Positions 24,937 through 35,680 are shown, counted from the stretch's first letter. The stretch is DNA of 64,000 bases from Hydra vulgaris (GCF_038396675.1 NC_088921.1:72697501-72761500), one strand, 5' to 3'. The notes: a model not told the origin generated them from the sequence alone. A program made the numbers and translations.

Positions 24937-25290
24937 AAAAGCAACTACAGGCCAATCAGTATATTACCTAGCATATCTAAGGTATATGAAAAGTGTACGT
25001 ATCAGGATATAACAGCTTCTTTTGAAAGCTATTATATCCTATCCAGCATATTCAGTTGTTACACGGATTTGTCATATGGAGTTCCACAAAGTTCAATATT
25101 CTGACAACTGTTTTGAAAATTTTTTTATGTGATTTATTTCTTTTTCTTCCCAACGTCGACATTGCTGGGTATGCAGATGACAATACTCTATATTGTACAA
25201 GAAAAGACGCTACATCGGTAATTGCCAATCTTCAAAAATCCACAAACCAATTGTTAAAATGGTTTGAAAATAATGGTATGAAAGCAAACT
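24937..25290 (+). pseudogene. LINE reverse transcriptase fragment with internal deletion
   Basis: Begins NYRPISILPSISKVYEKC-like (24945), the RT palm start, then jumps after CYTDLSYGVPQSSIF (25045) to GYADDNTLYCTRKDATSVIA and KSTNQLLKWFENNGMKAN (25170-25288). GYADD is the catalytic box. Most sequence between the two motifs is deleted. The family differs from the CR1 copy at 13-17 kb. Confidence 0.7.
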
Positions 25291-25640
25291 AAATAAACAT
25301 AATTTTTTTTTTTAGAAAATAGCAAAACACTAACCATCGTAGTTGCTGCAATTTCAGAGGGCTTTTTAACCATTTTTAACATTTTTCCAGGCACTCGAGT
25401 AAGTCCATCTGCTAAGTTGAACTCCGAGGCCACAAGTTTGATATCCTCTCTGAATTCGCCCACATTATTCGTCCACAATATTTGCCCACAATATTCGTAA
25501 TAGTCTGAAGTTGTCTTCTTATCAGTATTTTCTTTGAAGCTTTTTTCTTTATTCTGTATTTTCCAGTGAAAGCACAGAGACCCTATGAAATATGGTAAAT
25601 AATAACGCTCCTAAGGAACGTCGTTCTTCAGATAATATAA
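25254..25640 (-). pseudogene. LTR-retrotransposon pol fragment
   Basis: Minus-strand reading at 25478-25350 includes FREDIKLVASEFNLADGLTR, resembling the end of the RNase H region in Gypsy-like elements (N-AD-LTR-P). The strand and order agree with the gag pieces at 25980-26303 and 27598-27905, so these probably belong to one internally deleted element. Little else of pol survives. Confidence 0.45.
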
Positions 25641-25769
25641 ACATGCTTAATTTTTTCCAATAAAAAGTATCATGTGTTGCAGAAATTGATACTCAACCAA
25701 GAGCCACTATTCCAATCATACCCATTATGTAACAAAAACCGAAAAATCCATACGCACTGTATTCCCAGT

Positions 25770-25821
25770 GTTAGCCAAACTCGAATTGCCGCATATTTGC
25801 GGCAATTCGAGTTTGGCTAAC
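25770..25821. repeat. Perfect hairpin, 23-bp arms, 6-nt loop
   Basis: GTTAGCCAAACTCGAATTGC... is exactly complementary to the right arm ending ...GGCAATTCGAGTTTGGCTAAC. Arms at 25770-25792 and 25799-25821. Confidence 0.98.
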
Positions 25822-25979
25822 ACCTTTGCATTGTTGTCGTTGTCCATTCAAAGTTACCACGCTAACAGTTTTTTTTATCTTTGTCACACTTTAAAAATAG
25901 TTGTTTATAATCACATCCTGAAGAACACCGTAAATGTCCAAGCGTATGATAGGTAACTCTATTACTGATTGATTAGGGA

Positions 25980-26303
25980 GACTAGCTGGCGTACATTTCT
26001 TCATCTTCACTTTGTTTTTAGGACACACTTTTGATCTGTTCATACTCTTGACACGAGTTACACAGCACTTCACTTGTCTCACGTCTTCTACCTAATTTGT
26101 ATTATTCCTTCTTAGATAACAACTTTCGCAAAATGATTAGGGAGTCTGCACTCATAGCATAGTTATTGTGTTTGATCTCCTTGCGACATGGGATCAATAC
26201 GACCTTTTATTTTTATGGATTCAATTGCAGCAACAGCAAATATTTTGTTCCTCCCATTGTTTTGTTGCTCAATCATAAGTGCTCTTGCTCGTGGAAGAGC
26301 ACC
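25980..26303 (-). pseudogene. LTR-retrotransposon gag, zinc-knuckle part
   Basis: Minus strand from 26303: LPRARALMIEQQNNGRNKIF, then CYECRLPNHFAKVVI near 26150, a retroviral-type zinc knuckle (C-x2-C-x4-H-x4-C) whose last Cys is Val here. It follows directly, across the mariner insertion, from the gag part at 27598-27905. Stops follow the knuckle. Confidence 0.55.
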
Positions 26304-26305
26304 TA

Positions 26306-27595
26306 TTGGTTGGGCTCGAAATATTCCGGCCAGATATAATTAGCAATAAATCGAGAAATACTTAACGAATTAATTAATTCCAAATTTTTTTATATTGACG
26401 TTTTATATGTATATATTTAATTTTATTTTTTTTATACTGATACTATCAGTTCATCAGTCCAGAATGAGTAAACAATTGAACAATCAAAAATAAGTGAAAT
26501 TTTCTTCAAAATCCAATCTATTCACATTCTAAAATTGCAAAATTGTCAAAAGTCGCTAAATTATCAGTTGGAGACATATTACGGTGATACAGGGAGGCTC
26601 AGACTATCAAAAGAAAAAGAGGGAATGGAAGAATAAAAGAATTTTTTAAAAAAACAAAGTGAATTTGATCATCCGATCAATTACAACAAATCCATACCAA
26701 TCTCAAAGAGATCACGCCAAAAAGTTCGAATGCAATCGTTTCCTTTCAGAAAAGTACTCATGAGCAGCGGTTTTAAGACTTACACCAAGAAAAAAATTCC
26801 TAAGCGAACAATTGATGGGGAATTCAAATTAACTCTTCGCGCAATAAAGGTTGTCAAACTTTTCAACCGAGAAAATTTATGCATTATTGAGGACGATGAA
26901 ACGTACTGCAAAAAGGACTTCTCACAGTTGCGCGGCCATTAATATTATTATCAGTCAAAAGGTGTCTATGTCAGCATCAAATTTAAATATATTCAGACAG
27001 AAAAGTTTTCTCCAAAGGTCCTCTTGTGGCAAGTGATTTGCTTTTGTGATCTTAAGAGTGCTCCATTCGTCACTCGAAAGACTTTGACATCTGATTTGTA
27101 CATCACAGAATGTCTTCAGATTCGTCTTTTGCCATTTATTTACAAACACAGCAAGGAAGTTATATTTTGGCCGGATTTAGCAAAGATCCACTGCTCTAAG
27201 AAGACAATGGAGAGGTAAAATCAAAATGGCATCAAAATGTCCCGAAAAATGCGAATCCTCTGAACTGCCCAGAGCAACGCGTAATCGAGAGCTACTATGC
27301 ACTTGTAAAAGGAATCTTGTTGGAAAGCAACAAATCAGCAAAAGATGACAAAGAGTTTAAGAAAAAATAGATAGCAGCATCCAAAATGGTCACTAAAAGC
27401 TATATCCAGGCCATGATGGCATCTACTTTAAAAAATTACATAACTTTCGAAGCCTCCTTTAAAGTCTGTACAAACTGATTAAAAACTTTAAATGATAAAA
27501 TGAACTTCATGATAAAAAAATTTGAAATTAATTTGTTAAGTATTTCTCGAGTTATTGCTAACTATATCCGACCAGAAAGTTTCCATCCTAACCAA
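26306..27595 (+). mobile_element. Tc1/mariner-superfamily element with TA duplication
   Basis: Terminal inverted repeats are clear: the left end begins TTGGTTGGGCTCGAAAT and the right end, read on the minus strand, TTGGTTAGGATGGAAAC, with matching CAGATATAATTAGCAATAA / CGGATATAGTTAGCAATAA and CGAGAAATACTTAA further in (about 85 bp, imperfect). TA flanks both ends (26304-26305 and 27596-27597). Length is about 1.29 kb. It is inserted in the gag of an LTR retroelement. Confidence 0.9.
26730..27370 (+). pseudogene. Transposase of the 1.29-kb element (DD37E-like)
   Basis: Frames contain IEDDETYCKKDFSQLRGHYY near 26885 (first Asp), KVLLWQVICF near 27020, ITECLQIRLLPFI near 27105, VIFWPDLAKIHCSKK near 27160 (second Asp), then, after a stop at 27217 and a one-base shift near 27238, a block NPLNCPEQRVIESYYALVKG with the catalytic Glu. 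Allowing for the lost base, 37 residues separate the second Asp from the Glu, so the spacing is of DD37E type. The N-terminal DNA-binding part is poor. A relic of a related transposase is at 7940-8475. Confidence 0.75.
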
Positions 27596-27597
27596 TA

Positions 27598-27905
27598 TAA
27601 GTGAGAGTTGTATGTTGTAATATTGTCAATACGAAAACTTGATCTCAGTATCGGTCAAAATACTTCAATGGGCCCAGAAAGAAGACACACGCAGTTGCCT
27701 TTTCTGATATTCCACCATATAGTGTCGATATACAGTGCAGTTCCTCCAAATAAACATTAACTATCCATGCCTAAGCTTTTTTGTAACAAACTGCTCGTAG
27801 GCTGTAAATGCGTCAAAGGCAAATGCTTTCAGCAAAGCCTCCTTTATTCTGTCGGAAAATGTTTGTTAGTTTTGAGTATAGACTGCACTCGCACCATAAG
27901 TGAGA
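27598..27905 (-). pseudogene. LTR-retrotransposon gag, N-terminal part
   Basis: Minus strand from about 27870: RIKEALLKAFAFDAFTAYEQ, then FVTKKLRHG, and after a frameshift LRSSFRIDNITTYNSH, which reads on into the zinc-knuckle part beyond the mariner element. The pattern A-LDAF-AYEQF and LRSS-RMD resembles Gypsy-like gag capsids. Target TA of the mariner lies at the break. A degenerate, lightly conserved relic. Confidence 0.5.
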
Positions 27906-28283
27906 TGGAATTAAACCACGCTTGCCAGATTGGTTACGTCAATTAGTTTGTAACTAATAATTGATTGTTAATCATTCCCACCAAACTCTGAAATTAACTT
28001 TGAATAAATTTTAGTCGACATTTTGATTTTGTAGTTTCATAAAAAATACGATTGCTATCCATTTTTTCCCCATACCCAGAGTACGTTAGGGACCCTGAGT
28101 ACGATTCAAGGAACTTTTTTTTTTTTTTTTTAATTGTTGTTCCGGAAAAGTATTTTATAGAAAAGGTACTAGTACCTAGTAGTAGAAGGCCCTTTTCTGA
28201 TGAACAGTATGCTGTTCTTGAGAAAAGAGTCTCAAACTCAAACTTTTCCCCAGGCCCCAGCAAACCGCGGAGCGGCGCTGATA

Positions 28284-28286
<3 letters not shown>

Positions 28287-28328
<42 letters not shown>

Positions 28329-28363
28329 AATATATATATATATATATATATATAAATATACAC

Positions 28364-28449
<86 letters not shown>
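28287..28449. repeat. (TA)n array left of Penelope copy A
   Basis: TA array with a few variants near 28325-28370, adjoining TTAGTAGAAAATCAC of the Penelope end. Confidence 0.97.
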
Positions 28450-28452
<3 letters not shown>

Positions 28453-28479
28453 TAGAAAATCACTTAACAAAAATTTTTT

Positions 28480-28523
28480 CCATTCAACACTGTGTTTCAT
28501 CAACAAAGATCCATCAGAAATGG
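28480..28523 (-). ncRNA. Hammerhead-ribozyme-like motif (left, copy A)
   Basis: Read on the minus strand: stem I strand CCATTT, core CTGATGG (consensus CTGATGA, last A changed), stem II ATC-TTTGTT-GAT, core GAAA, short stem III ACA-CAG-TGT, cleavage triplet GTT, and stem I return GAATGG, which pairs with CCATTT. Order and pairing fit a minimal type-I hammerhead. Such ribozymes are known from Penelope-like retroelements. Activity is doubtful with the A-to-G core change. Confidence 0.6.
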
Positions 28524-28682
28524 ATGATCAAATTAATAAAACTTCAATTTATACCAAAAGTTAAATTCAGAAAGTTGCAAATGTCTTAACTACTGTAAAT
28601 TTTCACACATTTGTGGAATTTGCTGACACTATTATAAAAAGAATTCTTTAGAAATGATTACTTATGCTATTATATTATAGGC

Positions 28683-29006
28683 ATAACAGATGATGAATGG
28701 AAAAAACGTTTTGCCAATCATAAGCAATCTTTTAAGAATAAAAAGTATTCAAAAGACACCATGCTGTCAAAATATATATGGGAACTAAAAGAAAAAAATA
28801 TTGATAATTTTATACTGAATTGGTCTATCCTTAAAACAGCGCCTGCATATAACAATATTTCTAAAAAATACATACTATGCCTTCAAGAAAAATTTGAAAT
28901 AATTACACATGCAAATCAAGAATGCTTATTAAACAAAAGATCGAAATTAATTTCTAAATGTAGGCACGAAAATAAGTTTCTCCTAAAAAACTATAAAAAT
29001 AAATGA
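28683..29006 (+). pseudogene. Penelope GIY-YIG endonuclease C-terminal fragment
   Basis: Starts within the domain at GITDDEWKKRFANHKQSFKN (YIG half), then SKDTMLSKYIWELKEK with the conserved Arg and Glu-rich helix, and ends CRHENKFLLKNYKNK, the family C-terminus. The reverse transcriptase and the first half of the endonuclease are missing. Very close to the copy at 52178-52852. Confidence 0.85.
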
Positions 29007-29207
29007 GTTCAAATAATATTTACATTAACTACCCTTAAAAAAACATTAAAAAAAAAAAAAATAGCATAAGTAATCATTTCTAAAGAATTCTTTTTATAAT
29101 AGTGTCAGCAAATTCCACAAATGTGTGAAAATTTACAGTAGTTAAGACATTTGCAACTTCCTGAAATTAATTTTTGGTATAAACTGAAGTTTTATTAATT
29201 TGATCAT

Positions 29208-29251
29208 CCATTTCTGATGAATCCTTGTTGATAAAACACAGTGTTAAATGG
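29208..29251 (+). ncRNA. Hammerhead-ribozyme-like motif (right, copy A)
   Basis: Same motif as at 28480-28523, in the opposite orientation: CCATTT, CTGATGA (core intact), ATC-CTTGTT-GAT, AAAA (consensus GAAA, G changed), ACA-CAG-TGT, GTT, then AAATGG, fully complementary to CCATTT. One essential core G is lost, so this copy should be inactive. Confidence 0.6.
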
Positions 29252-29351
29252 AAAAAATTTTTGTTAAGCGATTTTCTACTAATATATAATTGCTCTGTTC
29301 TTTTAAGAACATTGAGCACTCTATTGTGTAGAATACTTTTTAAAGTTGTTT

Positions 29352-29458
<107 letters not shown>

Positions 29459-29940
29459 TCCTTCATGCTCAAAAACCGTTTATTCATGTTGATTTCTCCC
29501 CGAACATCAATACTTTGAATTTCCCTTCTTTTTTTATGTTTTCCTGATCATGCAGTTCAGTTGTTGTTTTTTTTATTTTATATTATTTAATTTTCTGCCA
29601 ACCGTTTTTGTTCCTTAACTCCCTTCTTTACTTAAATCTAATACTAAACAGTGTTACTTGTCTAAAAAAAAGCCACTGTCAGGGGGTTTTCCAAAATTGG
29701 GTTCAAAAAATGTTTCAACCGATTTTTATAAATCCATGATATATTCGTTAAAAATAGAGCAAAAATAGTTTACAAAATATTTTTTTAAGAATCCGAAGTC
29801 AAATGGAAATTTGCCGACATACATGCGCAGTATTCTAACGTAACCAAAATAACCTTTCGAAATAGCCAATGCCGGAAAATGAAATGATGAAATCAATGAA
29901 AATCATGAAAATCAATTTAAATTTATTATTAGTATTAGTT
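29459..29940. other. No recognisable feature
   Basis: A+T-rich sequence without coding or repeats that I can identify. Confidence 0.5.
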
Positions 29941-29976
29941 TCTGCTGTGACTGGTATTGCTACCAGTTTCAGATGG

Positions 29977-30033
29977 GAGTCAAACCATCGCGAGACTCAG
30001 CTTTGAAAGCTGAGTCTCGTGATGGTTTGACTC
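29977..30033. repeat. Hairpin within LINE 3' coding end, 28-bp arms
   Basis: GAGTCAAACCATCGCGAGAC... and its complement, separated by one base (30005), with a single mismatch. Confidence 0.97.
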
Positions 30034-31150
30034 GCATCGATCAAGTCTTGCTTTAAATGAATTTATTGAAATAGCTTTGACAACAGTTTCTGGCAGTGCA
30101 TTCCAGTAATTTGCAGCTCGATTAAGTAAAATGTTTTCTCTGTATTTATGTTTCAAAAAGTCTTTTGAATATTTTAGGATATGGCCACGAGTACAATTTG
30201 ATTTAAAGGAATGATTTTCTGTAAATTCAATTTTATCGTAACCATTGAAAATTTTATACAGTTGTATTATGTCCCCTCGTTGTCTTCTTTTAACAAGTGA
30301 GGGCATTCTAAGACAAGCTAGACGATCTTCATAGCATAATTTATTGATTTGAGGTATTAATTTAGTGGCACGACGTTGTACTTTTTCTAAAAAGACAATA
30401 TCTTGTTTTTGATAAGGAGCCCATACGGGTACAGCAAACTCAAGAAATGGTCAAATGAAAGAAAGATATAGAGATTTTAGCAGTTGTGCATCAAATTGAA
30501 CTAACGATATCTTTATAATGCCCAGCATGCGATTTGCTTTGCTTGCACTCGATAATACCGGATTTTTCCATTTCAAGTTATCTGAAAAAATCACTCCTAG
30601 GTCTCTTTCAGAATCCGATGTATTGAGTTTACAACTATTTATATAAAATGGATATCGCTTATTTTTAAAGCCATAGTGCATAACTAAACACTTTTCAATA
30701 TTAAAATTAAGTAACCAGTCTTGTGTCCAAGCATATGCAGAGTTCAAATCGCATTGTAGTTTATTATGTAACTCATCAGAAGAACTAATTTACATGATTT
30801 TGGTGTCATCAGCATACAATTTTGAATTATTTTTTAGAGACTCAGGAAGATCATTTATATAGAGTATAAACAGTAGTGGACCCAATACTGAGCCTTGAGG
30901 AACTCTACTGTACACCTCGGCCCAAGTTGAAACATAATCTTCCATAACGACTCTCTGCCTTCTATTAGACAAGAAAGCTTGAAACCAATTAAGCGCCAGG
31001 CCACTAATACCATATGCTTTAAGTTTCGAGATAAGCCTTTGATGTGGAACAGTATCAAATGCTTTTGCAAAATCAAGTAAAACTACATCAACAGGAACTC
31101 CTTGATCAACGTTTCTTGTAATATAATCTAAAGTTTCAAGTAAATTTATT
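29977..31150 (-). pseudogene. CR1-like LINE fragment (RT to C-terminus)
   Basis: Minus strand: [18 protein letters not shown] region (31080-31030), [29 protein letters not shown] and YADDTKIM (30790-30972, catalytic box intact), then INSCKLNTSDSERDLGVIFS (30600), and RRQRGDIIQLYKIFNGYD (30290) with AANYWNALPETVVKAIS near 30080. Frameshifts separate these. The 5' end is truncated near 31150. The 3' coding end contains a 57-bp inverted duplication at 29977-30033. Confidence 0.85.
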
Positions 31151-31917
31151 TAAATTTTATTGTCATTAAAAAAATAAAAAATGCTTTACCTGATTTTGCA
31201 TGCCAGTTTTTTTTTATCAGCTTTTAAATAAATTTTTATTTTCTAACTGCTTTTTGAAGTCAACTTAACTAGTGACAATTTTAATGTTTGACACCTTTAT
31301 TAGATTGATGAAGTTTTTAAAAGTCTCCTCAAGTCAAGGTGAAGATTGAAATGAGTGTTATTATTGGTAATATATTTCAACGTGTAACAAGTGGCCGGTG
31401 ACATTTTTGAGAATTATTGATCATTATCTCTTTTCGAGTTATTTCTTCTTTATGGAACCAGAAAAGTAAAGTTATTTTTTTTTTTTAATATAAAAAAAAT
31501 TGCTCAGTTGACCGAATAAACATATTTTTTACACCGAGTTCATCGAATAGAGAAAATAGGGCGGCCAATATGGATTTTTTTATGCCCAAATATGTCTAAT
31601 TCGTATTTGCTTTAATTCTTATATGAATTGGTCAACAACATTGGGTGTTATAACTTGCACGTTTTAATGCGCAACTCGGTATTGGTAACCATTTTTTAAC
31701 ACGGGTTGAATAGGGTTAAAAGACTACCTGTCCAAGTCATAACCGTCAGTAGATGTATGTAAATTCCGCTGCATGTTCTACCTAATACTCAGTCAATGTA
31801 TGCACAGTGTACATACCTTTCATGGCCGACAAACACCACCTTTTTTCTCTAATATATTTATATATTTATTATATATTTTTATATTTTAAGTAAATATTTT
31901 TTGCTACGTGTATAAGG
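31151..31917. other. No recognisable feature
   Basis: A+T-rich DNA between the LINE fragment and the inverted-repeat element. Confidence 0.5.
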
Positions 31918-33164
31918 GTAATTCCATGTCAAATCACCAGAAAAAACAAAAAAATGTCACCCTACGTTTTGGATTTTGCTAAATTTTTTATATGTTATAG
32001 GTTTATGAAAATTAGAAAAATCTGAAAGTTGGAACCTCCAACTCCTAATCGTTCTTAAGATATTCAGGATTCCATTTTCTTATTTATGCTGACTAAGCAT
32101 ATTTTGCAAAACGCTTTTTTTGTCATTTGTTAAACCTCGCCCACATCCGCACTAAAATTGCTGTTGACAGGCTATTAATAGACTTATACTGCTGCACTAT
32201 GCATCATTAGATAGTTTAGCCATTCAGCTACAAAAATAAGCAGGCTATTCTAACCTTTTCGGAGTGTTTGGAATTAACATTAAAAACTGTACTGTGTGTC
32301 AAAAGCAATGATCTTGCCCACTTGAACTCAATCTCGCCATGTTGATTTAAAGTCGCCCACTGAGTAACTTTAAAAATGAACTTATACTCGCCGAGGGCAA
32401 CGTTATAAAAAGGTGGGTGAGATTAAATTTGTAAGCTCAAAGTGCACCATTTTAATTGTAAAAGTAAAAAACCATGGGGTTTTATTCCTGGTTTTACTCC
32501 AATAACAACTTTTCCAGAGATTCTGTCTCTCAGTGTTATACGTGGCACATTGTACAATATTTCTGCCTTACGCACTGAAAATGATGGCTCTGATCTGACA
32601 TGCTTAATTGCACTTATCATATTTTCTTGACTTCATTTCAGGAATTTACCCAGTTTCTTAACACTGACTGACTGATCAATGGAATGATTTGAATCATTGA
32701 CACAAGTTAAAGAAACATTAAGTGGAGGTAGCTGTTTTCTTTGACAAATGTCAAGAGCACTACTCTCAGATGTTGAAGGAGTTATACCATCATGAAGAAC
32801 AGTGTATTATAACATATTGTAGCCTCTGTTACAGAAACAGTCTCTCCAACCAGATCTACATGCTCCACCTATTGTTTTAACCATGGTTTTTTTCAAGACA
32901 AGACCTAGATAATTTATATTGTAGTATGAATGTCATATTAATTTGATAAATTGTATAAAATTTACAAGAGCTATAATTATTAACACATGGTGAAAACCAT
33001 GTTAGTATTTGTAACCTAACTATAACCCTAGAACTTCTCATTACTTAATTTACGATGAAGTGTATAAGAATTTAGCTAAGTAATTACAAAAGCCTTTTGA
33101 AGAAAAACATTCATATTATGCATAAAATGAGTTTTGTATCTAATGACTTAGTTATTAATGCTTT

Positions 33165-33202
33165 TATTTAGTTATAAAAACAATGGTTTTTATAACTAAA
33201 TA
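33165..33202. repeat. Perfect hairpin, 17-bp arms, in pogo copy 1
   Basis: TATTTAGTTATAAAAAC, loop AATG, then the exact complement. The sister element has a different hairpin at the same place (56974-57008). Confidence 0.95.
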
Positions 33203-33420
33203 AAAAAATTGATAATTTTACATTGGCACTTTACATTTTTATTGTTAAATAATGCGTGTTAAAAGCTTATATACTTACAAAGTTCCTTTGTTTAGCTCTT
33301 TATTGATTAATAGTTTGTTTTGTTTTTTAACAGATTTACTATTTAAATTTCAATTATTTTTTAAATATGTCATCCAAATTTAATCAAAAAGTAATGGGGG
33401 TCACGGCGAAAGTTTTTTTG

Positions 33421-33580
33421 TTGTTAAAACTACTGGTAGCGAAAGAGTTAAATCTCTGCTATTTGTCTTAATATAACATGCTGCATCTATTCTCGCCCAC
33501 CCGGGCGAGAATAGATGCAGCATGTTATATTAAGACAAATAGCAGAGATTTAACTCTTTCGCTACCAGTAGTTTTAACAA
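33421..33580. repeat. 160-bp perfect palindrome, 78-bp arms
   Basis: Arms at 33421-33498 and 33503-33580 are identical complements with a 4-nt spacer (ACCC) at TCTCGCCC-ACCC-GGGCGAGA. The left arm corresponds to pogo sequence present in single copy in the sister element at about 57465-57535. Confidence 0.98.
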
Positions 33581-35642
33581 AAAAATGCATTGGGCGTTAA
33601 TATATTCAAGTGTGCAAGACTGAGTTAATTTGGTAGGTTGAGCAGTAAACAATTTTATGCATACCTTAATTCTACCATTTCAAACGATTGTAAATGTTAT
33701 TACAATTAGAGAATAAACTGTGGAGAAAAAAATAAAATTATAATCTAAAATGAACAATAACTAATTAACTTAGTAGAGTTGCATTAGCTGGTTTGAATTA
33801 GGCTAATTAGGTAGCAAAAAACTTACCAAATATCAACAAACTTTCTTTAAGAGTTCTTTATTTACGGTTCCTCTGAGCTGAGGTCGGTTGTTTTGATGTT
33901 GATAAAGGCTGGCATGCTTCTCTAAATAAATGTCTTTGTGATGATGTAACGTGTGTGTTAACGGACATATAAGCAATCAAAGATGGTGGGCAAGATTGAG
34001 TGATGAGCGAAATAACATTAAGTTACCCTTTTGATTTTTTGTCTTTTATAAATGCAGCTTTTAATTTCCTCATTGCTTCTGTTTAGATTTCATTATGCTG
34101 AAAATATTAATTTCCTGTTACTCTTGTATGTTTACTCTATTAATTAACGAATGTTTTATGATAACTATATGATTGGTAAATAAAATTTAATTTAACTACT
34201 TTTCCATCATGTATACGAGGTAATTTAATTACTTTTCAATCAAGTATACGAAGTCATATAATGACACATCTATACAAATGAAGTGTATAAATAACTTTTC
34301 ATATCCTAAATAATGGGAATGGTGAATTTTATTTTTAAAAAGCATTAATTTAATTAAATCTTTGAAAATAAATTTTTTGGAACAGGAACAAGCAACAAAA
34401 CTTTAAAAAACTAAATCGCTCATCCCTTTTTTCACTTCTTCCCCCTTCCACCCTAGCCTAAAAAAAATTGATAATTGCCTTTACAAGTTCAAAGAAAAAA
34501 AATTTAGGAGGGGGTCGGGCTCGGTAAAAATGCCTAATAGCTCCCCCTGACCTTGTGCCCATCTCAGATACAAAAAAATTAAAATTAATGTATAAAGTTA
34601 TTATTGAACTCAAAATGACTTCGAAAATAACTTTTTACCACTTAAAATTAAGATATAGGTAATTTTGTCATAAATAAGTTAGTAACAAATTGCACCATAT
34701 TCAGCATATAAATAAGCATTGCACAAAAGGCTGTATTTAGAAAAGACAAAAAAAGCAATAATATTTTTTGCTTTAAAAGTGATGTTTTTAAAAATGATGT
34801 ACCTATATTTTTAAAAAAATTATCAAGGTGACATCACCATTTTGACCTACAAAGTACCGCAAAATATATGCCTTTGTTATTTAATTTACACGTAGTTAAG
34901 GTGCTCTAACTCTTTTTTAACTAACTTTTTTTAATATGATACTTAAATCCGCCATGTAAAACATTGTCTATGTACTAAATTTCAGGTCAATACCTCATTT
35001 TGTTCGTTAAATATTGCTATTTAATGACAAGGAAGCATTTTGCAAAATATGCAGAGTCAGCATAAATAAGAAAATTGAAACCTGAATATCTCAAGAACAG
35101 TAAGAAGTTGGAGGTTCCAACTTTTAGATTATTTAATTTCATAAACCCTATAATATATAAAAAAATTAGCAAAATCCAAAACGTGGGGTCACATGAGCCT
35201 TATGATTTGACATGGAATGACTCATTATTTAATTAGACTGTTAAATAATAATTTCACAGTAAACTTTTGTAAGTAAGTGCCCTGCGTCTTTTTTGTTTAA
35301 TGGAATTTTAGTACACAACTTTTGTTTTACTAAGCAAGACTTGAAATCAAAAAAATTAACAAAAAACTCTGTTATAGTTTTAAAAGTTCATCTTCCGCAA
35401 TCGGTAAAAAATTATTGTGGTTTTATATTGCGTAAAAATGTAATTGTGAAAAACAAATTAAATCGTAAATAAATAATATTTACGCTACTAAACAAATAAG
35501 TAAAAAAATATCTCTTAAAGGTTTTTTTCTTCTTGGTACCACACGCATTGAGCTGAAAATGCCTCCTTTTTTAAATTCAAAATCATACGAATTAACTTTA
35601 TGTCTTTGTAAAAGTATTTCAGCAACCTTTGTTTTTACTCTT

Positions 35643-35680
35643 TGGGGCATTATGATGCCAATTAAGGTAATAATGCCCCA
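35643..35680. repeat. Short hairpin, 11-bp arms
   Basis: TGGGGCATTAT and ATAATGCCCCA flank GATGCCAATTAAGGTA. Confidence 0.85.

Larger units (their letters stand above)
28450..29351 (+). mobile_element. Penelope-like element copy A (GIY-YIG end only)
   Basis: Centre: the end of a GIY-YIG domain (28683-29006). Its 3' noncoding part (29056-29283) is also present in inverted form on the left (28452-28675), so the copy is a 5'-truncated forward element fused to an inverted 3' piece. The right end continues with TTGCTCTGTTCTTTTAAGAAC to 29351 and then a (TA)n array; the left side meets a (TA)n array directly. Both inverted terminal pieces contain hammerhead-like sequences. Confidence 0.85.
32131..34030 (-). 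mobile_element. pogo-type element, internally deleted copy
   Basis: The ends match the 4.3-kb copy at 53728-58003 (CCTCGCCCACATCCGCACT on the left, GATGTAACGTGTGTGTTAAC and GGGCAAGATTGAGTGATG on the right). A minus-strand stretch 32620-32423 encodes part of a Psq-type helix-turn-helix (AIKHVRSEPSFSVRKAEILY), the DNA-binding domain of pogo/Tigger transposases. The catalytic domain is absent. TCGCCCA-like motifs recur near the ends and could be transposase-binding sites. Confidence 0.8.
31918..35221. mobile_element. Element with about 210-bp terminal inverted repeats
   Basis: Left end GTAATTCCATGTCAAATCA at 31918 and the complement of GTCATTCCATGTCAAATCA ending at 35221. Matching landmarks inside include ACGTTTTGGATTTTGCTAA, GTTGGAACCTCCAACT, TTCTTATTTATGCTGACT and CATATTTTGCAAAA, each with its complement on the right. 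The interior is occupied by a pogo element (32131-34030) and about 1 kb without recognised coding. No transposase is seen, so this is a non-autonomous element of unknown superfamily. No target duplication was found. Confidence 0.75.

Noticed and set aside
25254..25478. Host gene with a NLADGLTR motif
   Set aside because: The motif is typical of LTR-element RNase H ends, and matching gag pieces lie nearby on the same strand.
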